Below, one piece after another: positions 54,194 through 63,773 of a stretch of DNA of 64,000 bases (positions are counted from its first letter, which is position 1; each line of letters starts with the position of its first letter). The notes under the pieces were generated by a model. The model was given only the letters and a program-made list of their open reading frames with translations. It had not been told where the DNA came from and searched no databases. The DNA comes from CAVVJA01 sp963809815 (GTDB lineage Bacteria; Actinomycetota; Actinomycetes; Mycobacteriales; Jatrophihabitantaceae): positions 124,001-188,000 of the forward strand of contig CAWELM010000010.1 in the NCBI GenBank assembly GCA_963809815.1, given 5' to 3'. A program made the position numbers and the translations under genes.

Positions 54194-55255
54194 TCACGCC
54201 AGCACCCGGTCCGCGAGGGCCCGGCCGAGAGCGGGCGATGTCATGATGCCGAACCCACCGAGACCCGCGTACCAGTGGAATGTGGGTTCAGCTCGGTCGG
54301 GCCCGACGACGGGCAGGCGGTCGGCGGTGAACGTTCGCAGCCCGGCCCACTGCTTGAGTACGTGCCGGATGCTCAGCGTGGTGATCGTGTTGATCTTCTC
54401 GATTGCTTCGGCGACGTCGATGTCCTCCGCGCGCACATCGCGTGGGACGTCGGGGTGTTCGTCGGCGTTGGAGCCAAGCATGAGTGGACCCTGTGGCTCG
54501 AAGTACCAATCCTCGTCGATGCCGATCGTGCACGGCCACGCCTCGTGACCGGCGCCTACCGGAGCCGGAAACAGAAACGCGGTGCGTCGCAGCGAGGTGA
54601 GCCCGATCGGCCTGAGCCCGGCCATGATGGCAACCTCATCCGCCCACGCCCCGGCCGCGTTCACAACGTGCGAGCACCGCACCGTCGTCCCGTCGATGGT
54701 CAGATGCCACTGTCCGTCGTGGCGGATTCCGGTGACCCGCGCGTTCGTGCGCACGGTCGCACCGTGGGATCGGGCGCGCCGTAGGTACTCCTGCTGCAGA
54801 AGGTCCACATCGATGGCCATCGCACCGGGCTCATGCAGCGCGGCCAAGCAGAGCTCCCGACGCAGCACCGGACACAGGGCCTGCGCGGTTCCCGGATCGA
54901 GAAGGTCGACCGTTGTAGGTGATTCCCGCGCCGCGGCGAGTGCGTGCTCGACCGCGGCGTCTTGCCCGGTCGCGGCCACCCATAGCAGGCCGCGTCTGCT
55001 GAGCAGCCCCGGCACGCTCGCAAACTCGGTCGTCAGAATGGTGCGCGATCTCCTGGTGAGCTCGCGAATCGGTCCCGCTTCGTAGCTTTCCGTGAGGATG
55101 GCCGCCGAGCGTCCTGTGCTGTGGTAACTGAGCCCGCTCTCGGCCTCGAGCACCACGACGCGGAGCTGGGGGGCGAGGGCCCACGCGGCCGCAGCACCAG
55201 CGATCCCACCGCCGATGATGGCGACCTCGAACTCATCCACGTCCGCGCCACCCAC
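54194..55255 (-). CDS. FAD-dependent amine/amino-acid oxidoreductase (DAO family)
   Basis: 353 residues. Rossmann dinucleotide site VAIIGGGIAGAAAAWALA (residues 11-28) and VVVLEAESGLSYHSTGRSAA, then a DAO-type body (GLLWVAATG, DVDLLQQEYLRRARSHGATVRT, VVNAAGAWADEVA) and C-terminal FAD contact GLRTFTADRLPVVGPD and YAGLGGFGIMTSPALG. Resembles glycine/D-amino acid dehydrogenases. A start at 55240 is also possible. Divergent from the quinone oxidoreductase gene. Confidence 0.9.
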   Translation of the reverse strand: MGGADVDEFEVAIIGGGIAGAAAAWALAPQLRVVVLEAESGLSYHSTGRSAAILTESYEAGPIRELTRRSRTILTTEFASVPGLLSRRGLLWVAATGQDAAVEHALAAARESPTTVDLLDPGTAQALCPVLRRELCLAALHEPGAMAIDVDLLQQEYLRRARSHGATVRTNARVTGIRHDGQWHLTIDGTTVRCSHVVNAAGAWADEVAIMAGLRPIGLTSLRRTAFLFPAPVGAGHEAWPCTIGIDEDWYFEPQGPLMLGSNADEHPDVPRDVRAEDIDVAEAIEKINTITTLSIRHVLKQWAGLRTFTADRLPVVGPDRAEPTFHWYAGLGGFGIMTSPALGRALADRVLA

Positions 55256-55383
55256 TCGGGGAAGTGTAAAGGGGCCGGCCGCACGGCAATCGGGAATGCT
55301 GGCTGCGTTGTCGCCTCCGGTCGTCTTTCGGGAGTTGGGCTGTTGCGGCAGGCTGAGGATTGGTGGGGCGAAGCGGCGAGTGG

Positions 55384-56361
55384 ATGGGCGGTGTGATCGT
55401 GCGAGCAGTGGTGCTGACTAGCTTCGACGGGCTGGGCGGGGTGGATGTCAGCCAGGTCGACGAGCCGGTCGTCGCCGACGACGGGGTACTGATCCGAGTC
55501 GTGTACGCCGCACTCGGTCCGTGGGATGTCGCGACGACGCATGGAGCATTTGCTGGCGCCGGCGGTGGCAACGGCTTCCCGCAAGTGCTCGGCTGGGACT
55601 TCGCTGGCATCGTGGACAGCGTCGGCGGCCAGGTGTCCGGGTTCGCCTCGGGTGAGCGGGTGCTGGGGTTCAGCCCGCAGCCGTGGTCAGGGACCGGCGC
55701 ACTCGCCGAGCTGATCGCGGTGCCGGCGGGCACGATCGCTGCGGTCCCGACCGGCCTGGACCTGCCGGCGGCCGCGGCGCTTCCGGTCAGCGGGCTGACT
55801 GCGATGCTGACGCTGGACAGCGCCGCGGTGGTATCCGGGGACGCGGTGTTGGTGGTCGGGGCGACAGGCGGGGTCGGCGGTTTTGTCACTCAACTGGCGC
55901 GGGCGCGGGGGGCCCGGGTGATCGCATCGGTGGCCGCGTCCGCAGCGGATGCGGCACGCCAGCTCGGCGCGAGCGAGGTCGTCGATCGTGATGGCGACCT
56001 GGCGGGGCAGGTCAAGGCGCTGGTCGGGCCGGGCGTGGACGTCACAATCGACCTGGTCGGACCGCGGGTGTGGCCCGCGGAGCTGGCCGCGACACGCGAC
56101 GGCGGGAGGTTCGTGACGACCACGCCGGCCGCCGCGCCGCACGAGCGGCGCATCACTGCGACCAGCGTTGCCGTGCAGCCCGACCAGTCCACGCTGGCAT
56201 CGCTGGCCCAGGCATGCGCCCAGGGCCAGCTGGTGTCCCGCGTGGCGCGCATTGTTCCGCTGGACCAGGCGGTCGACGCGCTCGCCGCGCTCGAGCGCGC
56301 CCGGGCGAACGGCAAGATCGTCGTCAACGTCGCCGATACGGCAGGGGCCGATATCGGCTGA
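55384..56361 (+). CDS. NADPH:quinone oxidoreductase-like MDR protein
   Basis: 325 residues from ATG 55384. MDR fold: DEPVVADDGVLIRVVYAALGPWDVATTHG, LGWDFAGIVDSVGGQVSGF, then the coenzyme site VVGATGGVGGFVTQLARARGARVIA (about 157-181) and a C-terminal GKIVVNV. No catalytic or structural zinc Cys cluster, so it is of the zeta-crystallin/QOR type rather than an alcohol dehydrogenase. Probable cytosolic NADPH-dependent reductase of quinones or enones. Confidence 0.88.
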   Translation: MGGVIVRAVVLTSFDGLGGVDVSQVDEPVVADDGVLIRVVYAALGPWDVATTHGAFAGAGGGNGFPQVLGWDFAGIVDSVGGQVSGFASGERVLGFSPQPWSGTGALAELIAVPAGTIAAVPTGLDLPAAAALPVSGLTAMLTLDSAAVVSGDAVLVVGATGGVGGFVTQLARARGARVIASVAASAADAARQLGASEVVDRDGDLAGQVKALVGPGVDVTIDLVGPRVWPAELAATRDGGRFVTTTPAAAPHERRITATSVAVQPDQSTLASLAQACAQGQLVSRVARIVPLDQAVDALAALERARANGKIVVNVADTAGADIG

Positions 56362-56722
56362 GCAGATTCGAGGCCCCAGCACTCCCGACCGGAGCTGAGG
56401 ACATGCCGTAGGAGATGACGGGCGTCGCCGGCGCCTACAGCCACACGGCGGATGTCCCCGCCGCGCATTACTCGCCGCCGATCCGGTCGAGCCGGAAACA
56501 TGAGTTTCGTGTACTTGGGTAAGACCGTCGGCGTTCTCCTTGGCCCGTAGCCACGTCGCGCCACATCGGCGGCGGTCGCCTCGCCGTGCGGCGTCGATCC
56601 TCAGCCGTCGGGTGGCTGGATCGCCCAGTATCACGATCAACGGTTAACGGTCCAAGCCTGGGACTTTTCCAGTTCAACGGCGGGGTGAGACGATCTCTGG
56701 ATCTGGGCGGAGGAGATCACGT
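56362..56722. other. no gene recognised
   Basis: Before the first cyclic-nucleotide-binding gene; only shadow frames. Confidence 0.4.
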
Positions 56723-57121
56723 ATGGACGTCGCCAAGCTTGCCGAACTGCAGCTGTTCGACGGCCTGTCCAGGCAGCAACTCGAAATGATCGCGCAATAC
56801 GCGGTCGAGGTCGACGTTCCCGAAGGGAAGGCTCTGGTGCGTGACGCCGCCCTGGCGTGGGATTTCTACGTGATTGAGGAGGGAAGCGCGGAGGTTAGGC
56901 GCGGCCAGACGACGCTCGGCACCCTAGGCGCGGGGGATTTCTTCGGCGAGATCGGTGTATTGGCATCCGACCGGCGACGGACGGCAAGCGTGGTGGCCAC
57001 GTCGCCGATGAAGGCGATCAGGTTGACGACGCACCAGTTGCGAATGATCGCCGAACAGTTGCCCGAGGTCGCAGAGCGTCTGCGCGCCGCGATCGCCGAG
57101 CGCGAGCAACGTCAGCTCTAG
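56723..57121 (+). CDS. single-domain cyclic-nucleotide-binding protein
   Basis: 132 residues, ATG with GGAGGAG 8 nt upstream. The whole protein is one cNMP-binding domain: LFDGLSRQQLEMIAQYAVEVDVPEGKALVRDAALAWDFYVIEEGSAEV, then phosphate-binding cassette DFFGEIGVLASDRRRTASVVA with the Glu and Arg needed for the cyclic phosphate, and a C-helix (LPEVAERLRAAIAERE). No HTH or enzyme domain is attached, so it must act through a partner. Immediately precedes the metallo-beta-lactamase gene. Confidence 0.9.
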   Translation: MDVAKLAELQLFDGLSRQQLEMIAQYAVEVDVPEGKALVRDAALAWDFYVIEEGSAEVRRGQTTLGTLGAGDFFGEIGVLASDRRRTASVVATSPMKAIRLTTHQLRMIAEQLPEVAERLRAAIAEREQRQL

Positions 57122-57172
57122 CTCGTCGCGCCGAGCTGTCCGTGCAGGTGTGCCGAAACGGCTACCGACCGC

Positions 57173-57200
57173 TACATTTCGTCGCGTGATCGATCGGTGA
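57173..57200 (+). promoter_or_regulatory. leaderless promoter with 4-codon mini-ORF
   Basis: TACATT (57173-57178) lies 7 nt before a GTG at 57186 that reads only MIDR then TGA (57198-57200). This TGA overlaps the GTG start of the hydrolase gene (57197) in a GTGA motif. A leaderless mini-ORF feeding ribosomes onto the real start by translational coupling is the likely reading. Confidence 0.4.
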
Positions 57201-58012
57201 GGCTGTGGCTCCTCGGCGTCCGGGGCTCGACGCCGGCCCCGGGGCCGGATTTCGTCCGCTACGGCGGGCACACGTCCTGCGTCGCGATCGCGGCCGACGG
57301 CCACGATGCGCCGACCCTCGTGCTCGACGCCGGGACCGGGCTACGCACGCTCACCGCGTTGCTTCCGGGACCGGCCTACCGCGGCGCGATCCTGCTCAGC
57401 CACCTGCACTGGGACCACGTCCAGGGCATCCCGTTCTTCGTCGCTGGCGATCACTACCAGAGCGTCGTCGACCTGTACCTGCCGGCACAGGGCGGCCTTA
57501 GCGGGCGCGACCTGCTGGCCAAGATGATGTCGCCGCCCTCCTTCCCGATCACGCCCGAAGGGCTGCGTGGCTCGTGGACGTTCAACGCCCTGCCGCCCGG
57601 GCGCATGGACATACGCGGCTTCGCGCTGACGGCTGCCGAGGTCGCCCACAAGGGCGGGCGGACGTACGGATACCGCGTCGACGATCTCTCCGGCTCGCTC
57701 GCCTACCTCCCTGATCATGCCCCGGTGCAGGGCTGCAGCGATGAGGTGCGGGCCATGATCCGCGGTGTGGACGTGCTGCTGCACGACGCCCAGTTCTTGG
57801 AGAGCGAGCGCTCGACGGCCGACTTGTTCGGCCACGCGACCGTGGACGAGGCGATCACGTTGGCCAACGAAGCGAACGTCGGCACGCTGGTGTTGTTCCA
57901 TCACTCGCCGGTGCGGACGGATACGCAACTTGACGCGCTCGCTCGCGAGCTGGCGGCCTCGATGCCGGTCGTCCTCGCCGTGGAGGGACAGCGAATCGAT
58001 ATTCCAGGCTGA
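57197..58012 (+). CDS. metallo-beta-lactamase-fold hydrolase
   Basis: 271 residues. MBL fold with HxHxDH site His69-His71-Asp73-His74 (LSHLHWDH), His151 (VAHKGG), Asp173 (YLPDHAP) and a C-terminal His (VLFHHSP), i.e. a complete two-metal site. N-terminus LWLLGVRGSTPAPGPDFVRYGGHTSC is that of the PhnP/RNase Z/cyclic-nucleotide phosphodiesterase class. Located between cNMP-binding genes and a large cyclase, so a cyclic-nucleotide phosphodiesterase is an attractive but unproven role. Start uses GTG, coupled to the mini-ORF before it. Confidence 0.85.
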   Translation: MRLWLLGVRGSTPAPGPDFVRYGGHTSCVAIAADGHDAPTLVLDAGTGLRTLTALLPGPAYRGAILLSHLHWDHVQGIPFFVAGDHYQSVVDLYLPAQGGLSGRDLLAKMMSPPSFPITPEGLRGSWTFNALPPGRMDIRGFALTAAEVAHKGGRTYGYRVDDLSGSLAYLPDHAPVQGCSDEVRAMIRGVDVLLHDAQFLESERSTADLFGHATVDEAITLANEANVGTLVLFHHSPVRTDTQLDALARELAASMPVVLAVEGQRIDIPG

Positions 58013-58176
58013 TTCACCCCAATGGCGAATAGCAATCTAAAATGTCCGGGTCGGGATGAATGGCGAATGAACGGGAGGATGGTCGACCCCGCACATATCG
58101 CCGGGCTATCTTGACCGCATTGCCGTGCCGCGCGAAGGATCGCACGCGGACGGCATTGCTACGGGGAGGTGTCGTC

Positions 58177-59155
58177 ATGGCCAGATCAGCTGCCATCGTC
58201 CGTATCCGTTTGTGGCGGATCGTGCTCGTGTGCGCGGTGCTTGTCGGTGCGACGATTGCCGCCGCGAGCCCGGCGGCCGGCACAGGGGCGCGGGCACCGA
58301 GCGGCATCTCGGCCGCCGCATCGACCGACAACTCGACTCTCGGGGGCGGCGACGCGGTACCGGACGTGCTCGTGGCGGCGGGGAGCACGTTCACGGCTCA
58401 CGGTGACCCTGACGCCCGCCGGCGCCACGTTCAACACCGACACCAAGCTCAGCTTGACGGCGTCGCTCGCGTCCGGCGCCCACCCAGGCGGCAGCCTCAG
58501 CCCGACGTCGATCGTCATGCCGGGTGGCGTCAATTCGGCGCAGTTCAGGGTCTCGTACTCGGCGGTCGACAACGGCGTGCAGGTGACGGTCTCCGTCGCC
58601 AAGGCGACTGGCAAGATCCACCCGGTGACGCCGGGCCGGACGGCGCCTTTCGACGTGCTCAAGACGGTTGAGATCTTCCCGTCCACCGACCCGTCGGTCA
58701 GGGTCGGACGTGGCGTCGGAGATGCCGACTGCATGCAGGACACCACTGAATCTGAGTGCGGCGTGATCATCCTTCCCAACGGGTTCTCGTCGCAGGATGG
58801 CGCTCTCTCGCTCGGCGCGTGCACGTCCGATCTCGGCTGTACGGCCGGCAGCCAGGTCGTGCAGTTCATCGCCGATCTGGGCACCGACTACAGCTCGACG
58901 AACCCGGCCACCCTGATCATCCGCTGCTCGAAGCAGCTCTGCCGCGGCAAGGGCGTCAGCCACTACACGCTGAAGGTGAGCTTCAAGGCGACCGGGCCGC
59001 TCAACCTTGTATCGGCACCGTGCACGAAGAAGGGCGTGGCGCTCGACGCCAAGGGCAACACGTTCTGCACCGACTACGTGCAGAGCCACCGCGACAACGC
59101 GGGAGACCTCCTGCTGTTCCTGCTTTTCGTCCACGACATGCGGGGGAGCACCTGA
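58177..59155 (+). pseudogene. exported protein, +1 frameshift
   Basis: About 325 residues; ATG 58177 with GGGGAGG 7 nt upstream. Signal peptide (RLWRIVLVCAVLVGATIAAASPAAG), linker to VLVAAGSTFT, then one extra base near 58398 and the rest in another frame: TVTLTPAGATFNTDTKLSLTASL...QFRVSYSAVDNGVQVTVSVAKATGK, then a Cys-rich C-terminal domain (DADCMQDTTESECG, ACTSDLGC, RCSKQLCRG, APCTKKG, TFCTDY) with ten Cys, likely disulfide-bonded. Family unknown. Ends exactly where the convergent cyclase gene ends. Confidence 0.75.
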
Positions 59156-62100
59156 TCATCGCTGAGATGCCGACGGCGGCGTAGCAACCACGCCCAGTGC
59201 GTCGAGGATCTGGTTGCCCTCGCGCGACAGGCGCGGCGCCTCCGGCTGCCCGTGCCGCTCCGCGAGTCGTGCGAGGCCGAGCAGGTTGAGCGCGTACTCG
59301 TGCCGGCCGTCGCCGCCGGCCGGGCAGCGCAGCCCCTCCTCGAACGCGGCGCGTGCGTCGTCGTCGCGCCCGGCGGCGAGCAGTGCGCATCCGCGTACCC
59401 GGTGCGCCGCGGCGAGCAGTGAGTCGGCGTGCAGCTCTTCGGCGCGTGCCACCGCCTCATTCGCGATCACGATTGCGCGGTCCACGTCTCCCGTATCGGT
59501 GAGGCAGTCGGCCAGGGCCGTGTCGAGGCCTATTAACTCGAGCCGCAGTCCCAGTTCGCTGAGGCCCGCGCGTGCGGCGTCGAACTTGGAGAGTGCCTCG
59601 CGGACCCGGCCTGAGCGCGCCAGCACCTGCCCCGTCTCGCGCGCCACGAGGGCCACCAGCTCGCGATCATCTGCTGCCTGCGCTGCGCGCAGCGCTGTGG
59701 CGAGCAGCGGTTCGGCCTGCGCGAAGCGTCGCTGCCGGATCAGCAGGTCGGCCCGGTTGTACTGCGCATTCGCCTCGTTGGCTGTGTCTCCGACGCGCCG
59801 GAAGAGGTCGGCCGCACGGTCGAGCTGGGCCGCCGACCGGTCCCAGCGCCCCTCCTGCAACGCGCTGATCGCAAGGTTGTTCAGGCAGTGCGCCTGCATG
59901 CGCAGATTGCCGAGCCGCTCGTAGATCGCGAGCGCGAGCTCGCCGTACGCCTCTTCCTCGGCGACGTCGGCCTGGATACACGCCAGGTGCCGGGTGTTGT
60001 AGGCGAACGCCAGAGCGTCCTGGTCGCCGGATGCGCGCGCCTCGCGGACGCCGATCTCGCTCCACCGTAGGGCCGCGCTGCGCTCACCCTGCAGGTACCT
60101 GCCGAACGCGTAGCGGGTGGCCAGCCGCGAGCGGGCAGCGTCGGCGTCCGGCTCGGCCTGGTCGGCCAGCACGCCCCGCGCGTGGCTGAGCAGCCGCAGC
60201 GAGGTGACGAACGAGCCCAGGCGCTGGTGCACCCCGGCCTCCTTCAGCATCAGCGTCGCGAGGCCGACCAGGTCACCGCGCCGGTACGGGCGAGCCCGCC
60301 GGTACGCGACCACGGCGTCGCGCGAGAATCCGGCGACGTCGCGGACATCCCCCAGCGCCTCATGCACGGCGCCGATCTCCTCAGGCGTGGCACCGGCCGC
60401 GGACCTGGACTCGATCGCACGCTCGAAGAACCCGATCGCGGCGGTGTACGCGTACTGGGCCTGCGCGCGGCGTCCCGCCATCCTGGAGTACGTCCAGGCG
60501 CGATCCACGTCGCCAGCGTGGAAAAAGTGCAGCGACAGCCGTTCGCAGACCTCGTCGAGGTCCGGCGCCGTCGACTCGATGACGCGTCCCGCGTAGTCGT
60601 GCAAGCGGCGCCGCAGACGATAGGGAAGCCCGGCGTAGGCCGCGTCGCGAATCAGGGCGTGGCGGAAGCGCCACATTCCGACACCGTCCGGGTAGACGAA
60701 CTCGCTGAGCCGGTGCAGGTCCGCGGCGACCATGCTTGCGCTCGCGGCGAGCATGTCGCGCAGCAGCGCCTCGGCGAAGTGGACGCCGAGCACCGCCGCG
60801 CAGCGCAGGACCGTGCGGTCGCTCGGGTCGAGGTGGTCGACCTCGGCGGTGAGAAGGGCCTCGACCGAGTCGGGGAGATCGGCCTCGCTCCCTGACCGCA
60901 GCGTGGCTGTCACCAAGGCGCGCAGAAATAGCGGATTGCCGGCCGCCTTGGCCGCGATGGCGTTCATCACGTGGGCGCTCAGCGGCGCGGTATTAGTCGC
61001 CGCGTCGAGCAGCTGCAGCGCAGCGGCCGGGTCCATGGGTGTCAGGAGGAGCTCACGGTAGCGGGCTCCGTGCTCCGTGGGCACGAATCCGGTCGGCACG
61101 TCACGACGCGTCGCGAGCACCACCCACGGTTTGTCGTCTAGATCGGCCGCGACGGCGCGCAGCAGTTCGGCCGACGCGTCGTCCATGAGGTGGGTGTTCT
61201 CGAAGACGAGCAGCGTCGGTGTCGGCAGCACAACCTGCAGGAACTCGACGAGCACCTCGGCTAGCCGCGGACCGCGAAACCGCTCATCGAGTTCGTCGGT
61301 TTCGTTCGTCGTACCGACGTCGACGTCGAGGACGATCCCGAGCAGCGGCAACCATGGCAGCAGCTGCGGAGTGTTCGCGGCGACACGGTCCCTGAGCCGC
61401 TGCGCGGTCACCTCGCTGCTGGCCGTTGTACCGACGCCGAGCAGCTCGCGCAGCAGTGTGCGGAACGGGACGTACGGCGTCTTCGAGTCGTAGGAGCTGC
61501 TCGGCCCACTGACCACCACCATTTCGGCCGCGTCATGTAGGACTTCTTGCACCAGCCGGGTCTTGCCCATGCCGGGCTCGCCGATCACTTCGATGAGCGA
61601 ACCCTGCCCGGCCGTCGCGGCCTTGAGCGCCTGGCGCAGCGTGGCCATCTCGGTGTCGCGTCCGACGAAGGTGTCGTCGGCGTAGGCAGCGTCGGCAATC
61701 TCACCCGCCGGTGACCCGACCGACACGGCGTGGATCGGCTGCGCCTTGCCTTTCACCATGAAGGGCTCGATGTCGCGAGTCACGAAGGCTGTGCGCGAGC
61801 GCGACATCACGTCCTGGGTGGCCAGCGTCTCACCGGTCTCGTGCATGGGCCATGACGCGCGCGGCGACATTTACGGCGTCGCCCTTGATCGAGTACGTCC
61901 GTCGAACGGCTGGACCGAAGTCGCCGGCGAATACGCGTCCGTGGTTGACCCCAGCGCGCAATGGCAGCCGGCCGCCGCGCTCGACGGCCAGTTGCACCGC
62001 ACGCAGTAGCCGGTCGTCGTCGCTGCCGCCGCTGCGCGGGGCGCCTGCAGCGAGCAGGACCTTGCCGCCGTCGCGGTTGATGTCGCTCTCGATAAAGGAC

Positions 62101-63047
62101 ACGTCGTACGCGGCACAGGCTTCCTGGATGTTGCGAAGACACTCATCGAGGGCCGCCACGGCAGCGGATGGGCCGTCGGCTGAGATCACCGCGTCGGTCT
62201 GGGAGAACTGGATAAACGCCACCGCAACCTGGCGGTGTTCGGACTCGCCCGCGGCCGCGAGCAGGTGGGCACGTATCTGCGGTGGCAGCAGTCGGCGCAC
62301 GTCGACCGCGTGATCCGCGCTATCGGGCGGGGCGAGGTCCGGCAGCACCGGCGCCGACCGCAGCACCCGGCCGGAGCGCACGGGCAGGCCAAGGGAGGTC
62401 GGGTGCAGCAGCGCGGCGGTTGCATCGCTGACCACGATCCGACCGTCGGCGAGCGATTCCATCTCGGCGGTGGTGCTCGCCGACGGCCCGCACACCACCA
62501 GTTCGCGATGGAGCGCCGGGTCGCCGACCAGGAAGAAGTGGAACAGACCACTGTGGATGCCGACCGACATCCGCAGGGTGACCCGCCCCGCGGAGGAGCG
62601 GGTACGCCCGACGCTGCGCAGCACCGTGCGCATTCGGTGGGCGGCGCGTACCGCGTGCGCGGCATGGTCAGGCCCACGGAAGAGCAGGAGGATCGCGTCG
62701 CCGCCCCACTTGATCAGGTCGGCGCCGTCCGGGCGCGCGGCATCGAAGAGCGCGGCGAACGTGTCGCTCAGGATGTCGCTCATTTCTTCGGCGCCGACCT
62801 TTCCCTGGCGGGAAAGCCGTTCGGTGAGCGCGGTGAATCCCGAGATGTCCGCTAGGGCCATCGTCCCGTCGAGCGCGAGATGCTCAAGGTCGGGACGCTC
62901 GGACAGCCACTCGACTGCGAGCCGGGGAACATAGACCTGCAGCGGGCGCGCCGCCGGATCGACCTCGCCCATGACACCCGGCGCGTCCGCCCGCCCGGTC
63001 ACGGCCACGCCCCGAACCCGGGCGCTATCCCGTGGCCCGGATATCAT
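59156..63047 (-). pseudogene. two-cyclase-domain / AAA ATPase / TPR protein (soluble adenylyl cyclase-like), one frameshift
   Basis: About 1297 residues from ATG 63047 if a one-base shift near 61845 is healed (VAARVMAHAR|TGETLATQ). Cyclase domain 1: ALADISGFTALTERL with metal Asp67 and KWGGDAILLLF with Asp117. Cyclase domain 2: VAVAFIQFSQTD (first metal Asp lost) and GVNHGRVFAGDFG...YSIKGDAVNVAARV. Then AAA ATPase P-loop VIGEPGMGKTRL, LLVFENTH Walker B region, and a long TPR tail to 59156. Domain order equals animal sAC (ADCY10). Expected to make cAMP or cGMP under control of its NTPase/TPR part. Confidence 0.85.
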
Positions 63048-63181
63048 CGCGCCCCCCAGGTCCTGGGACAGAGGAATGGTCAGGTGTCGATTCTCGCTCC
63101 TACGACTGGGCAAGGTAGGCCGCCCACGGACGGACTGACTCGGCATCTCGCCAATCTCGCCCAGAGATCGTCCAACGAGCA

Positions 63182-63197
63182 TAGACTCCGGGGAATG
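63182..63197 (+). promoter_or_regulatory. -10 box of an apparent leaderless mRNA
   Basis: TAGACT at 63182-63187 precedes the ATG at 63195 by 7 nt. The GGGGA between them is too close to the ATG to be an effective ribosome site. Divergent from the cyclase gene, with which it shares a 147-bp intergenic region. Confidence 0.4.
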
Positions 63198-63650
63198 GCG
63201 GTCCTGACGCGCAAAGACACCAAGATCGCGCTGATCAAGAAGGTTCCGCTGTTCGCGCCGCTCGCGAAGGCGCAGCTCATGCAGGTTGCGTCGATTGCGG
63301 ATGAGATTGACCTACCGGAGGGGACGGTTCTCACCCGCCAGGGCGAGCGCGGCCGAGAGTTCTTCGTTCTGCTCGACGGCGAGGCGGAGGTCCGACGCAA
63401 CGGCAGGAAGCGGGCGACTATTGGGCCTGGTGAGTTCTTCGGTGAGATAGCGCTCGTCTCCGACCGGCCGCGTACTGCGACCGTCACTGCGACCAAGCCC
63501 GTGAGAGTGCTTGTGATCACGGGCCCGAACTTCCGCGCAGTGCTCCTGCGCACGCCGGAAATCGCGCTGAAGGTGCTGAGCGGCCTTTGCCGAGCGTCTG
63601 CCACCGGACACAACCTAGGCGAAGCGTCTATCGCTAGCGAGAGCTCATGA
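63195..63650 (+). CDS. single-domain cyclic-nucleotide-binding protein
   Basis: 151 residues. One cNMP-binding domain: LIKKVPLFAPLAKAQLMQVASIADEIDLPEGTVLTRQGERGREFFVLLDGEAEV, with canonical phosphate-binding cassette EFFGEIALVSDRPRTATVTA (Glu and Arg present, a strong cAMP-type signature). A 25-residue Ser/Ala tail follows; no output domain. Similar to the protein at 56723 but with a better-conserved cassette. Divergently paired with the large cyclase gene. Confidence 0.9.
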   Translation: MAVLTRKDTKIALIKKVPLFAPLAKAQLMQVASIADEIDLPEGTVLTRQGERGREFFVLLDGEAEVRRNGRKRATIGPGEFFGEIALVSDRPRTATVTATKPVRVLVITGPNFRAVLLRTPEIALKVLSGLCRASATGHNLGEASIASESS

Positions 63651-63773
63651 GACTCAGCCCTCGCGACCTGCTGCTAGCAGGGGCATGACCGCGCCTCACG
63701 GCCCAACGAGTGTCTGCGACGTTCGCCAAGCTCGATGCTCGGCGCAACCTCGGCGTCCGGGGAGTCGGTGCGG

